From positions 1-20,584 of the forward strand of contig DAHF01000065.1 in assembly GCA_002495845.1 (NCBI GenBank): 20,584 nt of DNA. Reading direction: 5' to 3'. The stretch comes from Sulfolobus sp. UBA167 (GTDB taxonomy: Archaea; Thermoproteota; Thermoprotei_A; Sulfolobales; Sulfolobaceae). Below, piece by piece: positions 20,564 to 20,584 of this stretch. Both the position numbers and the translations under genes were made by a program. How positions within the stretch are numbered: position 1 is the stretch's first letter; each line of letters starts with the position of its first letter. Under the pieces are notes generated by a model. That model was given only the letters and a program-made list of their open reading frames with translations, was not told the origin of the DNA and did not search any database.

Positions 20564-20584
20564 TATTTAAATGTAAGAACGTCC

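Overview
This window reads as chromosomal DNA from a thermoacidophilic crenarchaeon of the order Sulfolobales. The evidence is the gene content (an archaeal TFB with the Sulfolobales-type reduced zinc ribbon, TFS, RNA polymerase subunits L and P, Csl4, Dph2, KEOPS subunits, L10e, S24e, S27ae, an A-type ATPase stalk pair), the heavy use of AGG/AGA arginine codons, and TATA boxes placed about 26 bases before many start codons, the pattern of leaderless transcription. I cannot assign a genus. The window is almost entirely housekeeping. I see no insertion sequence, CRISPR array, toxin-antitoxin pair or complete provirus.

Layout. (1) Positions 1-4663, all on +, form one dense run: the end of a membrane protein, a Cdc45/RecJ-like protein, pcc1 (KEOPS), rpl10e, dph2, csl4, rpoL, an unknown 84-residue protein and tfs. 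Genes overlap or nearly touch. (2) Positions 4696-5235 hold tRNA-Arg(TCT) on + and tRNA-Gln(TTG) on -, separated by about 390 bases with a short possibly broken ORF and a direct repeat. (3) tfb (+), then a convergent AT-rich gap, then divergent aIF1/SUI1 (-) and the 48-residue rpoP (+). (4) Divergent speB (-) and glyS (+) appear to share one palindromic TATA box. glyS is followed by two unknown proteins, a DUF47/PhoU-like protein, the tRNA-splicing endonuclease and a cysteine-rich unknown. (5) ubiX (-) overlaps a small zinc-binding protein gene (-), which is divergent from thi4 (+). (6) S24e, S27ae, kae1, bud32 and rdgB form a compact + operon. (7) An aldo/keto reductase (-), a small unknown (+), and a - strand run of a ribbon-helix-helix protein, trmI and two A-type ATPase stalk subunits close the window.

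Common themes are tRNA maturation and translation (three KEOPS subunits for t6A, EndA, TrmI, GlyRS, Dph2, aIF1, four ribosomal or ribosome-related genes) and basal transcription (TFB, TFS, Rpo11, Rpo12). Several start codons were moved inward from the longest reading frame, because a TATA box about 26 bases upstream or a GGTG-type ribosome binding site, together with the known N-termini of the families, points to a later start. The least explained parts are the small conserved-looking proteins wedged into these operons, the inter-tRNA region near 4961-5160, and the G-rich inverted repeat at the right edge.
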